This document shows positions 23,026 through 31,084 of a stretch of 44,330 bases of DNA, piece after piece. The DNA comes from a virus, in the IMG/VR virus record IMGVR_UViG_3300022745_000060, positions 1 to 44,330 of that record. The stretch is one strand, 5' to 3'. Made by a program: the position numbers and the translations under genes. The stretch's first letter is position 1. Each line of letters opens with the position of its first letter. Under the pieces are notes generated by a model. It had not been told where the DNA came from and made no database searches. It worked only from the letters and a program-made list of their open reading frames with translations.

Positions 23026-23273
23026 GCAGGTGCGCCTAGGCCTGCTGCGGAAGTGAATGCAGCCGATAGGCGAAGCAGGCGAGGATCGGCATGGTACGGA
23101 TCGGTAAGGACTAGACCGGAAAGGCAGGCGAGGTATGTCATGGAACGGAGGGGACGCGTGAGGACTGGATTAGCAGGATTGGAACGGTGCGGAGAGCAAA
23201 GGAGAGAACCGGAGAAATAAGGCAGGCACGGCGAGGCCTGGAACGGAGGGGTTGGGGCGGGAGAGCAGACGCA
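23025..23273 (+). repeat. GGNNN pentamer array with 49-base super-period
   Basis: Non-coding, purine-rich and T-poor. Five consecutive units of exactly 49 bases (23029, 23078, 23127, 23176, 23225), each nine pentamers plus a final NGCA tetramer. The tetramers (GGCA, AGCA, GGCA, AGCA, GGCA, CGCA) end at 23028, 23077, 23126, 23175, 23224 and 23273. Of 45 pentamers 33 begin GG and 40 begin G, while the other three positions vary. It spans the stop codon to just before the terminator. Not a CRISPR, not a simple tandem repeat. Confidence 0.85.
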
Positions 23274-23277
23274 ATCA

Positions 23278-23306
23278 GGGAATGGTCAAAAGCCATTCCC
23301 TTTTTT
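23278..23306 (+). terminator. Intrinsic terminator closing the RAMP cassette
   Basis: GGGAATGG (23278-23285) pairs with CCATTCCC (23293-23300), then six T. Confidence 0.9.
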
Positions 23307-23331
23307 ATTTTGTTGAATTTGCGTAACTTGC
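23301..23331 (+). promoter_or_regulatory. Late promoter fused to terminator, copy 3
   Basis: T-run 23301-23306, 17 bases, TAACTTGC at 23324-23331; drives the tape measure gene. Confidence 0.55.
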
Positions 23332-23347
23332 AAACAAATCTTTCGTA

Positions 23348-25903
23348 ATGGATACAACTTGGAGGGTAAAAGTAGATGACAGCAATGTTGAGCAATATTT
23401 GGAAGACTTAGCCAAAGGGGTTGATAAATCAACAGAAGAATTCAACCAACTTGAAAAAGCCGCCACCGATGCACTGCAATTAATAGCCCAAAATACCGCA
23501 GCTACTAATCAAAAGATGGATGAGTACATAAAGGCGCTGGAAAAATCAAAACAAAAAGGGAAGGAAGCTGCTGAAGAAACTAACAAGTTTAGCCGAGGAT
23601 TGAAAACCTTATTTGGTAACTTGTCAATCGGTGGTGTATCGCTCAACGACTTATCCGATAGCCTGCAAAACGTAAAAAGCGGGTTGAAAGATGTTGGCTC
23701 AAGCAGCCAAGGTGCAGCTAAGGACGCGGCTGGAGCTGCAAAAGGTTTCGGTGTGCTTCGTCTTGGTGCATTGGCTTTGGTTGCCGTCGTTGGTGCTGCG
23801 TTGGTTGCTGCATTTTCAAAGTTTCAAGGTAACTTAGACAAAGTGCGTGTAGGATTGGCACAGGGAAAAATTGCATTAGATATTAGCATTACTGCACTCG
23901 GAAAGTGGGGCAATCAGTTGATACAGGCCGCAACGGGTCAAAAGTCCTTGAGGGATGCAATAAAGGATGCGTCGGCAGAAACAGCAGATTTTAACATACA
24001 GATCAGGCAGCAAATTGCCCTTGAAGGCAAGCTCGAAAAGCAGCGCATTGGACTAGAGCGACAAAAGCAAGAACAAACCGCAACTGCCGCACTTAGAAAG
24101 CAAGAAATTGAGCAATTGAACCTGATTGCGGATGATACAACAAAATCCTTTGCAGCACGTGAAGCAGCAGCAAAAAAACGCGGCGCATTATCAGAGCAAC
24201 AAGCAAAAGCAGATGAAAAGCGGATTCTTACCGAAATTGGGTTAAACGCAAGAATATCAGGCGGGCAAGAACAGCAAATCAAATCTGCAAAACAGATTAT
24301 TGCACTATCAAAGGAAGGCACACTCACAACTGAGATATTGGCAAAGCGAATCGAACAATCAGGCGTTAGCCAGGCCGAATCATTCAAGCGGGCAACACAG
24401 ATTTTCGCGCAAATTGGAGAACTTGGAGACGCGCAAGAAACCCTGCTAGGCATTCAATCCGAGGCATTCAATCAAGCGCAATCTATCCGCGCTGAACAAT
24501 CACAGGCAGCATTAGCCGAAAAGCAGCGGATTGAAGGGTTACAAAAATCAATTCAAGACCTACTTGCTACAACCACAGAGGCACGGGTAAAGCTTGGTGA
24601 TGAAAACGATGGCATCCAATTACAATTTGCGAATGCTACTGCTGAGGTAGAACAGCTTAAAGCGGAATATACTCGACTTGCGAAAGAACTTGGAACAGGT
24701 GAAACTGCGCAAGATATTGAACGACTGTTCAAACCTTTACAGGATATTGCTAATATTGATTTTGAAAAGGCAAGCTTTGGCAAATCATTGGAAGTTGTAA
24801 CAGGCGGATTAGAGCGACTATTAAAAGCCGCTACTGATCCGATAACAGGAAATATTGCCGATCTTGTTTCTTCCCAAACTGCAAAGCCACTAGCTGAACG
24901 ATTACGTGCCGATGGGTTGGAAGCGGGAAAAGCACTTGCAGCCGCAATAACTCAAGGTCAAAGTTTAGAAGCAGCCCGGCAAAAAGAAAAAGGGAATGAA
25001 GCCGCAAAGCAGTTGATAGGCCAACTTGCACCGGAAGCCATAAACGCTTTTTTTGAGGCCGAACAAGCCCGGTTTGAGCTGCGAATAGCCCAACAAGACG
25101 CACTGATTGCAAAGACTCAAGAACGATTGGACATTGAAAAGAAAGCTCTGGAAGAACAGCAAAAATTAGCCGATGAAGGACTTGCAAATGATCTAGATGG
25201 AGCAAAGAAACGGGTAGCAGAGCAAGAGCGCCTACTTCGAGACAGCGAAAACAAGAAACTGGAAATTGAACGAAAGGCCGCAAATCAACGCAAGATAATT
25301 GCAGCGGGTCAACAGGCAGTTGAATTGACTTTAGCCGTTGCAAAACTGATTAGTGCGGAAGCGTCAAAAGGCTTAATTGGTCTTGTCCTGGCCGTTGGTG
25401 GACTAGCGATCATCTCCCGACTGGTTGCCGCTGGACGTTCACAGGCCGCAAGCGAAGCAGGAAAAACCCAGAATTTTGCCACAGGTACGGAGCGAGTCCA
25501 TGGCGAAGGAACATGGACAAGTGACAGTATACCTGTGAATCTATCCAAAGATGAACGGGTAATCAAATCTAGCGACAATGCCAAATTAGGCTTCGAGCGG
25601 ATGTCGAATAAACAATTAGTGCATTATGCCCTGCTTGGTCAGCGCGTTCACTCCGACCCACTTTTTGCTTTTGCCATGGGTTTGCGTGGGCAACAAAGCA
25701 AGTTGGAAGAAAGTAAGCTATCATTGCAAGTTGATGTGATGAAGGACGCGTATAAAGAAGCGGCATTAATGGCAGCAGATAAACAAATTGACTATTGGCG
25801 GACACGCCCTATCCAGTATCGTAATGATTTAGGCGAAATGGTGACGGAATGGAAGGAGGGGAATCGGGTTGTGAGAAAGATTGAAGTTTTGGGTGAGGTG
25901 TAA
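23348..25903 (+). CDS. Tail tape measure protein
   Basis: 851 residues, mostly coiled coil and Ala/Gln/Lys/Glu-rich. A hydrophobic segment lies at about 140-160 (GALALVAVVGAALVAAF) and another at about 680-705 (GLIGLVLAVGGLAIISRLVA). The C-terminal part (NFATGTERVHGEG, DSIPVNLSKDERVI) is the usual TMP tail region. At about 0.15 nm per residue a tail near 128 nm long is expected. It is the largest gene after the chaperone block and has its own late promoter. Confidence 0.85.
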   Translation: MDTTWRVKVDDSNVEQYLEDLAKGVDKSTEEFNQLEKAATDALQLIAQNTAATNQKMDEYIKALEKSKQKGKEAAEETNKFSRGLKTLFGNLSIGGVSLNDLSDSLQNVKSGLKDVGSSSQGAAKDAAGAAKGFGVLRLGALALVAVVGAALVAAFSKFQGNLDKVRVGLAQGKIALDISITALGKWGNQLIQAATGQKSLRDAIKDASAETADFNIQIRQQIALEGKLEKQRIGLERQKQEQTATAALRKQEIEQLNLIADDTTKSFAAREAAAKKRGALSEQQAKADEKRILTEIGLNARISGGQEQQIKSAKQIIALSKEGTLTTEILAKRIEQSGVSQAESFKRATQIFAQIGELGDAQETLLGIQSEAFNQAQSIRAEQSQAALAEKQRIEGLQKSIQDLLATTTEARVKLGDENDGIQLQFANATAEVEQLKAEYTRLAKELGTGETAQDIERLFKPLQDIANIDFEKASFGKSLEVVTGGLERLLKAATDPITGNIADLVSSQTAKPLAERLRADGLEAGKALAAAITQGQSLEAARQKEKGNEAAKQLIGQLAPEAINAFFEAEQARFELRIAQQDALIAKTQERLDIEKKALEEQQKLADEGLANDLDGAKKRVAEQERLLRDSENKKLEIERKAANQRKIIAAGQQAVELTLAVAKLISAEASKGLIGLVLAVGGLAIISRLVAAGRSQAASEAGKTQNFATGTERVHGEGTWTSDSIPVNLSKDERVIKSSDNAKLGFERMSNKQLVHYALLGQRVHSDPLFAFAMGLRGQQSKLEESKLSLQVDVMKDAYKEAALMAADKQIDYWRTRPIQYRNDLGEMVTEWKEGNRVVRKIEVLGEV

Positions 25904-25910
25904 TAAAAAA

Positions 25911-25930
25911 AGCCCGCTAAAGTGCGGGCT
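25911..25930 (-). terminator. Minus-strand terminator overlapping the end of the gene at 25917
   Basis: AGCCCGC/GCGGGCT hairpin followed on the minus strand by a run of seven T. The 20-base hairpin sequence recurs identically at 38070-38089. Confidence 0.75.
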
Positions 25931-26288
25931 GGGCTAAGTAAGATTCGAGCATTTGGTTCCAAGGTTTTTTTGATCTAGTAACAAGGAAAGCAAGTCGATA
26001 TTCTTCCCTGAGTCGAATAATCTCTTCTTCCAATTCAGGCGTACGACCATCGCCACGGGTAAAATTTTTACCGTCCGGGGTTATAATCCATCCCCATTGG
26101 TTTTGTTCATGGTTATTTGCTTGGATCATTGCACCGACCAGTGACAAACCTCTGAAAGTAGAACCCCCAGCACCCCAGCAATTTTCGTGGCGGGCTGTCC
26201 ACTTACCTTTTAATTCTGGGTGGTCGTTCATTATTGCAACAGCTTCTTTGTAGGAGTTGCATTTTTTTAATTGTTCTATCAATTTCAT
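25917..26288 (-). CDS. Antisense-oriented moron-like hypothetical protein
   Basis: 123 residues, opposite in direction to all neighbours. It has Trp-rich stretches (KGKWTARHENCWGAGGS, NQWGWIITPDGKNF) and a helical C-terminus (TPELEEEIIRLREEYRLAFL). No family recognised. It has its own palindrome promoter (site 4) and terminator, inserted between tape measure and scaffold operons, so it looks like a moron. Confidence 0.75.
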   Translation of the reverse strand: MKLIEQLKKCNSYKEAVAIMNDHPELKGKWTARHENCWGAGGSTFRGLSLVGAMIQANNHEQNQWGWIITPDGKNFTRGDGRTPELEEEIIRLREEYRLAFLVTRSKKPWNQMLESYLAQPAL

Positions 26289-26318
26289 CTTCGATTTGTT
26301 TAGTGGTTATTGATAGAA

Positions 26319-26368
26319 TAAAAATAGGGCTTTAATTTTCAACTACAAATACCCAAAACATGGTATTT
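26319..26368 (-). promoter_or_regulatory. Palindrome promoter, site 4
   Basis: AAATACC-CAAAACAT-GGTATTT at 26347-26368; on the minus strand exactly 20 bases, then TATTTTTA (26326-26319), one base from TAnnTTTG. Following bases ATCAATAAC resemble those after sites 3 and 5. Confidence 0.7.
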
Positions 26369-26387
26369 TTGCCACCTAAAAATTCAG

Positions 26388-26419
26388 TTTGGTTTATTCG
26401 CAAATGTTTCATACTTTTG
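26388..26419 (+). promoter_or_regulatory. Host-type promoter of the scaffold operon
   Basis: TTTG at 26388-26391, 20 bases, TACTTTTG at 26412-26419, 17 bases before the ATG at 26437. Confidence 0.65.
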
Positions 26420-26436
26420 TAAGCAAATAAGTTATT

Positions 26437-26703
26437 ATGGATTTGAGCGTATTTTTCAACGATGACCGGGTAAAGAAGTTTAAGACGCACATCGTTATGA
26501 AGTCGGTTGGAGTTGAAGCGGGTGACCAGTACAAGGGCTATTCAATCCCTCCAAAGAAAGATGAAAACGGCGATCAGGTGCATGAACTTTACCCGATCAA
26601 AAACAAAGCCGCAATGGAGTCTTTGGGATGGGTTGAAGTAAAGCCAGTTCCAGAACCAACCGACGCAAAAACCCGCAAAGCAAAAGAGAATGTGGAAGGA
26701 TAA
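26437..26703 (+). CDS. Small hypothetical virion-module protein
   Basis: 88 residues (MDLSVFFNDDRVKKFKTHIV). Lys-rich C-terminus (DAKTRKAKENVEG). Sits at the head of the scaffold/capsid block; unknown role. Confidence 0.65.
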   Translation: MDLSVFFNDDRVKKFKTHIVMKSVGVEAGDQYKGYSIPPKKDENGDQVHELYPIKNKAAMESLGWVEVKPVPEPTDAKTRKAKENVEG

Positions 26704-26935
26704 TCTAAGTGGAGCAACATATACGCAAAGCGATTACGACGCGATGAAAGCCAATCCGGTTTACAAAAACCTTGTAGCTCGTTTGGTTGAATTACCATCT
26801 GCACCTGCTCCAATAGATGCCCTACCAGACCAAGCCGAAAACGAAACGGTAAATGAAAATAGAATTTTCAATCCAGCAACTAACAAAGATAACGGGGCTA
26901 AAAGCGGACGATCTGGAAGAGTTGCTAAAGGGTGA
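26690..26935 (+). CDS. Small hypothetical protein
   Basis: 81 residues, overlapping the previous gene by 14 bases and the next by 83. N-terminal SGATYTQSDYDAMKANPVY, Pro-rich middle, low-complexity basic tail (NGAKSGRSGRVAKG). The long overlap means its last part is encoded twice. Confidence 0.55.
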   Translation: MWKDNLSGATYTQSDYDAMKANPVYKNLVARLVELPSAPAPIDALPDQAENETVNENRIFNPATNKDNGAKSGRSGRVAKG

Positions 26936-27734
26936 GGACGGCGAACCTCTTCAAAACGCGCCGGGAATTGTCGCTGATAAAGTAAGCGAAAGGATTACAG
27001 AAATAAAGAATGCTGAATTCAACAAAGCAAAATCCAAGACCGCAAAGGCAATCGAAAGTATCGTTAAGTCCGCCGGAATTGAAGAGTTTGAAGATGTTGA
27101 AGAAGCAGTACGGAAGTTAGCCGACAAGGCCAACGAGAAAGGGCAAAGCGGGGAAAGCCTCGATTTGTCAACATTGACACCATCACAGTTGGCTAAAATT
27201 CCTGCGTTCCAAGCGTTCAAGGAAACTAAAGATGCTGAACTTGCCACACTCAAGGCAGAACATGAAAAGACGGTAAAAGCCCAAAAAGCTCATGCCGTTG
27301 CCGCGAAAGCAAAAGAACAAGCCTTGTCTTTGCTTACCGAAAAGAATGCCAAATTCACCACACCAGACAAGCAACTGAATGCGCTTTTCAAATTGATCGG
27401 TACTGAAAGTCTCGATCTGGATGAAAATGGCAATATTGTTGTTTTGGACGAAAAAGGCGAACCGCGTATTGATTCACATCATAATAAGGTAAGTTTTAGT
27501 GATTTGATTTTGGAAGAATGGGAGCCGCTTTTTGGGTTCAATTCCGTTGATCCAAATAAGAAAACCCCACAACCAGCAGCAGGAAACAATAAGCCAACAC
27601 AGCAATCTACCGGAATTAAGTTTGATTCGTACGAAGCAGCCGATAAGGCTATTCGTACCTCGAACAATGCAAAAGATCGGATGGAATTGCAAAAAGCAAT
27701 GAATGCACAATTCCCAAACGGGAAGCCAAAATAA
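26853..27734 (+). CDS. Scaffolding protein-like
   Basis: 293 residues, highly charged and helical (Lys/Glu/Ala-rich), with TPSQLAKIPAFQAFKETKD in the middle and a Gln/Pro-rich linker before a C-terminal helix (AADKAIRTSNNAKDRMELQ). This is the usual composition of phage scaffolds, which guide capsid assembly and leave or are digested. It stands immediately before the capsid gene. Confidence 0.75.
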   Translation: MKIEFSIQQLTKITGLKADDLEELLKGEDGEPLQNAPGIVADKVSERITEIKNAEFNKAKSKTAKAIESIVKSAGIEEFEDVEEAVRKLADKANEKGQSGESLDLSTLTPSQLAKIPAFQAFKETKDAELATLKAEHEKTVKAQKAHAVAAKAKEQALSLLTEKNAKFTTPDKQLNALFKLIGTESLDLDENGNIVVLDEKGEPRIDSHHNKVSFSDLILEEWEPLFGFNSVDPNKKTPQPAAGNNKPTQQSTGIKFDSYEAADKAIRTSNNAKDRMELQKAMNAQFPNGKPK

Positions 27735-27762
27735 GATAGTCGCCCGAAAGCGGTCTATCAAG

Positions 27763-27796
27763 AGCCTCGATACTTCATTGTATCGGGGCTTTTTTT
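27763..27796 (+). terminator. Strong terminator hairpin just upstream of the capsid gene
   Basis: AGCCTCGATAC (27763-27773) with GTATCGGGGCT (27780-27790), one G-U, then seven T. A smaller hairpin GATAG/CTATC precedes it (27735-27759). It ends 29 bases before the capsid ATG. Confidence 0.8.
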
Positions 27797-27825
27797 ATTT
27801 GCGTAACCTTAAAAAAAAACGCCTT

Positions 27826-28935
27826 ATGGCAGCACAAAACGTTACCACGGGCGACTTGAACGATGTTCAGATCAAGTTGTCCGAAATGTACGCAGGCAAC
27901 ACGCCGTCGAAATACCCCTACAAGGATTTCATTGGTACAGCCCGCGCCATTACCGAAAACAACGACGGAACGCCCTCCACGACCATGATTATGGCGGACG
28001 GCGAATGCGTCGCAACTCAGGTGCATTGGTTAACTAAGGGAGGAACGTCCTTGAGTTACACGGGTACAGGGTCTAGCCCTTCCCTTTCCTTGTCTTGTGA
28101 TCTTGCAGCAGGTGAAGGAGCTATTGCCAACTCGCAAACCTACAACAACAACGTTGTAGAAATTGCGAATGTCAACATTCTCGACAATGTTTGCGGCAAT
28201 ATCTGGGACTTCCAGACCTTGAGCGCCGCACAGCTTGCCCGCGCCATGTTCGACATTCGCGCAAGTTTCAATGCCCGCGCAATCACATTTTTGGACGGTG
28301 CAAAGTCCGCCGTGAACAACGATGCAGATGTAACCGCTGGAAACGTAGACGGTGTATCTTTTGCCTCTTCAACGTTCAGCGTATCCTCAACCGTTCTGCC
28401 TTGGAACACGCCCGACAGCTTGACCGTACTCGATACGATTGTAGCCAATAACGCGATGGACACCGCCTTCTGGGTTGGTGGTCGCAACTCTTTCTACAAC
28501 GCAATCGTGAACGCTGAGTACCGCCGTTTGAATGCGGATGAAGCCGATTTGGTGCGCTTCGACAACTACAATATGTTTTTCGATGTAAAAAACCTGGATT
28601 CTTCACTGACCGGCAAAAACCTGTTCTCTGTTGGGGAGGGTTCATACCTGTTCTGGAATACCGAGGTATACGACAGCACGCAGTTTACCCAAATTGATGA
28701 AACCAAATGGGTTGCGATGATGCCCGACCCGATTTGGAAGTACAAGAATGGTACAGGCCAGCTTGTTCCAGTGATGTACAACGTCGTGTACCAAAAAGTG
28801 TGTAGTGCGCGGAATAGCTCTACGCTGAAGCACCAAATTTCACACAAGTACGAAGTGCGTCTTCAAGGTGGATTGGTTCAAGCCCCTGCCAGCGAAGATA
28901 ACCATACTGGTATCTTGAAATTCCAATTGGTGTAA
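27826..28935 (+). CDS. Major capsid protein
   Basis: 369 residues from the ATG at 27826; the longer frame to 27703 overlaps the terminator. Contents: helical N-terminus, MADGECVATQVHWLTKGG, DFQTLSAAQLARAMFDIRAS, ITFLDGAKSAVN, WVGGRNSFYNAIVNAEYRR, and a C-terminal beta region. Size, position after the scaffold and the mixed alpha/beta pattern fit an HK97-type capsid. Several cysteines are present. The assignment is by context. Confidence 0.75.
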   Translation: MAAQNVTTGDLNDVQIKLSEMYAGNTPSKYPYKDFIGTARAITENNDGTPSTTMIMADGECVATQVHWLTKGGTSLSYTGTGSSPSLSLSCDLAAGEGAIANSQTYNNNVVEIANVNILDNVCGNIWDFQTLSAAQLARAMFDIRASFNARAITFLDGAKSAVNNDADVTAGNVDGVSFASSTFSVSSTVLPWNTPDSLTVLDTIVANNAMDTAFWVGGRNSFYNAIVNAEYRRLNADEADLVRFDNYNMFFDVKNLDSSLTGKNLFSVGEGSYLFWNTEVYDSTQFTQIDETKWVAMMPDPIWKYKNGTGQLVPVMYNVVYQKVCSARNSSTLKHQISHKYEVRLQGGLVQAPASEDNHTGILKFQLV

Positions 28936-28965
28936 TTTTTCACAACCTTCAAAACTGATTTTGAA

Positions 28966-29400
28966 ATGAAACATTTGAAATATTTCGCGGGGCTTGTGAT
29001 TATTTGCGCCGCCTTGCTTTTTGCCAATACGTCGGTAAGTAACACTTATCGTTATGAACTTCCAGCGGGTAGTATTACCAACGCTGAAAACGACACAATT
29101 GCAATTCCGGCGCAACTGCTTGACGAATGGACTCCTTCGGTTTACCTTGAAACAACTAGGGCATCCGGAACAATGGCGATCAATTTAATTTTGCAGGAAA
29201 ACAGCCGATTAACTGGAACTACAAAATGGGTTTCAGTTGATACCGTCACCATTGGTAATGCTGCTACCGGGTTTACCCGCCTTGATTACCCTTTTGCTCC
29301 GTATCACATGAGAGGTCAGCGGGCGCGGGTAATTGTTGACGGTAGCGGTACTCAATCAGTGACTTACACAGGTATATTCATCGCAAAACGAGCGCAATAA
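28966..29400 (+). CDS. Putative capsid-associated protein with signal-peptide-like N-terminus
   Basis: 144 residues. MKHLKYFAGLVIICAALLF is followed by AN-type cleavage-site residues, a convincing Sec signal or membrane anchor. The rest is beta-rich (YRYELPAGSITN, VTIGNAATGFTRL, RARVIVDGSGTQSVTYTG). Placed directly after the capsid gene, where a decoration protein is expected. The signal peptide is odd for a virion protein assembled in the cytoplasm. Confidence 0.65.
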   Translation: MKHLKYFAGLVIICAALLFANTSVSNTYRYELPAGSITNAENDTIAIPAQLLDEWTPSVYLETTRASGTMAINLILQENSRLTGTTKWVSVDTVTIGNAATGFTRLDYPFAPYHMRGQRARVIVDGSGTQSVTYTGIFIAKRAQ

Positions 29401-29401
29401 C

Positions 29402-30469
29402 ATGAGCCTAACCTGCTTAGATACGATAATTGGGATTGCCCCGGGCGATTGCGCATGTTACGCCGCTGGGTGGAATGCTGGTTTTGCGACAAGCAGCACG
29501 GGCTATTACGCAACGGATAGGGAATTTGGCTATCCTGTTCTCGATTCGTTGCTGAACTCGAAAAATTGCCTCGAATCGGATGTGTGGGATTTGCTGGTAC
29601 AATGCCGGGCGGATGCCATACGGGATTTCAAAACCGATATGAGCGCAGCTTTGGCAACTACCCGGAAAAGCCGGATAGTTCAATGGAATGGCACAATTGG
29701 TAATGCTCAAGGGACAACGTTAAGCCAAACCGTAAACACTTACGCAGGTGCGCAAATTGCCCCACGTAAGGCGATCAAGGGCGGTGCTTTCGTACTTACA
29801 GCGGTTTGGTTTGGTGGCAATGTAACGGGGACAGTTGACTTAGAAGTAAGCAGCACAGACCCGGACTATGTGGCTAACACAATCACATTGAATGCCACCG
29901 CCAACCGGTTCGTTAAAACTACCCTTGAAACTCCTGAAACGCTGCCAATGTATGTTTCTGGAATTAATGACCTGTACTACAACTTCAAATACGAAGCATC
30001 GGGTATCAGGTTTTTCCAGAACAATGCAAAACGGTGTTGCGGTGGCGCAAATCCGGCCTGGATGGTGCATTTGAATGCAGGAGGGTTCACTACATCAAAT
30101 TTTGTCGAAACAAACGAATACATCGGCGGCACTGATTTTAACGGCCTAGCCTTTGAGGGTTACTTCACTTGCGCGTCACTAGACTGGATTTGTGAGCTTG
30201 AAAACATAGCACAATTCCAGATCAAAAATGTAGTAGGCCGAGCGATCCAGTCCAAAACAACCGTTAAGGCGATCAGTGCAACGATAGAAACGAACAGAAT
30301 TAACCAGCACATAATACTAGCAGGTGAGGCAGCCTTAGAACGGCGGGCGATGATGCAGCAAAGCTATGATGAAAAAATATTGTGGCTTGCTCAAAACCTT
30401 CCAGATAATGCTTCGGATTGCTGGGATTGCACAAAGAACAGCCCAACCGTTCGGGCAATATTGGTTTAA
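29402..30469 (+). CDS. Putative head/neck structural protein, cysteine-rich
   Basis: 355 residues starting 2 bases after its neighbour. Cysteine-rich N-terminus (TCLDTIIGIAPGDCACYAAG), a WNGTIGNAQGTTLSQTVNT beta domain, an AKRCCGGANP turn and a helical C-terminus (INQHIILAGEAALERRAMMQ). No family recognised. Between capsid and tail-tube genes a structural role is likely. Confidence 0.6.
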   Translation: MSLTCLDTIIGIAPGDCACYAAGWNAGFATSSTGYYATDREFGYPVLDSLLNSKNCLESDVWDLLVQCRADAIRDFKTDMSAALATTRKSRIVQWNGTIGNAQGTTLSQTVNTYAGAQIAPRKAIKGGAFVLTAVWFGGNVTGTVDLEVSSTDPDYVANTITLNATANRFVKTTLETPETLPMYVSGINDLYYNFKYEASGIRFFQNNAKRCCGGANPAWMVHLNAGGFTTSNFVETNEYIGGTDFNGLAFEGYFTCASLDWICELENIAQFQIKNVVGRAIQSKTTVKAISATIETNRINQHIILAGEAALERRAMMQQSYDEKILWLAQNLPDNASDCWDCTKNSPTVRAILV

Positions 30470-30486
30470 ATCAAAATTAAAAAACA

Positions 30487-31080
30487 ATGGCAGGAATTAA
30501 TATCAATACCTGGACTACTCCAACTTGCCCGGACGATTGCGCGGATGTACTACTGTTGCCCGCAATTGCTGCTGCTCAAGATTGCGGTATTGCTCCAAAG
30601 CTATCCCAAATCAATTGGCTCTACCTCACTCCATCAGGGGCTACTGTTCCTTTCACGCATTCAGGCGGAACAGCGACGGCGGTTTCCGGTGCGATAAATA
30701 ACACCCTTGGAGACAACACAAAATCCATTTCGCTGTATGGCAAGGGAGGTATTGCCGAACACACACCGATTACATATGAAGCCCCATCAGGCGCAATAAT
30801 CACGGTTTACCGAGATTACACGCTTACTTTCCGAGTTGTACCAACAGAGGCAGCAGTTTATACTTTGCTTCGATACTTGCAGTGCGGCAACGTCAACTAC
30901 ACATTTTGGTACGGTAACGCAGCAGATCAATTGTTTGGCGATACGGGCGGAATCAAAGTGAAGGACATAAATGTGCAAATGCCTCAAGGCGAAGGTGCAA
31001 CGGACTTTCAAGAAGCCCAAATTATCATCACTTACCGGACATCGAACGGCGATCCACTGAGGTTCACCAACCCATTGTAA
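30487..31080 (+). CDS. Tail tube-like protein, paralog 1
   Basis: 197 residues, beta-rich, with N-terminal cysteines (PTCPDDCADV, QDCGIAPKLSQI). The C-terminal half (YRDYTLTFRV, LLRYLQCGNVNYTFWYG, GIKVKDINVQMPQGEGATDF) aligns with the following protein over its full length. Tail tube subunits of siphophages have this size and fold class; the call is inference from paralogy, composition and position. Confidence 0.6.
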   Translation: MAGININTWTTPTCPDDCADVLLLPAIAAAQDCGIAPKLSQINWLYLTPSGATVPFTHSGGTATAVSGAINNTLGDNTKSISLYGKGGIAEHTPITYEAPSGAIITVYRDYTLTFRVVPTEAAVYTLLRYLQCGNVNYTFWYGNAADQLFGDTGGIKVKDINVQMPQGEGATDFQEAQIIITYRTSNGDPLRFTNPL

Positions 31081-31084
31081 GCGA

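Noticed and set aside
23026-23347. The purine-rich array as a CRISPR or iteron array
   Set aside because: There is no repeated unit of constant sequence; only GG spacing and NGCA tetramers recur.
23138-23395. Minus-strand ORF of 85 residues across the array
   Set aside because: Pro/Arg/Leu-rich shadow of the G-rich tract; it crosses a terminator and the next gene's start.
23938-25805. Long minus-strand ORFs opposite the tape measure gene
   Set aside because: Low-complexity Ser/Cys/Leu-rich translations, typical shadows of a coiled-coil gene.
27703-27825. Longer N-terminus for the capsid gene
   Set aside because: Encoded by the terminator hairpin and overlapping the scaffold end.
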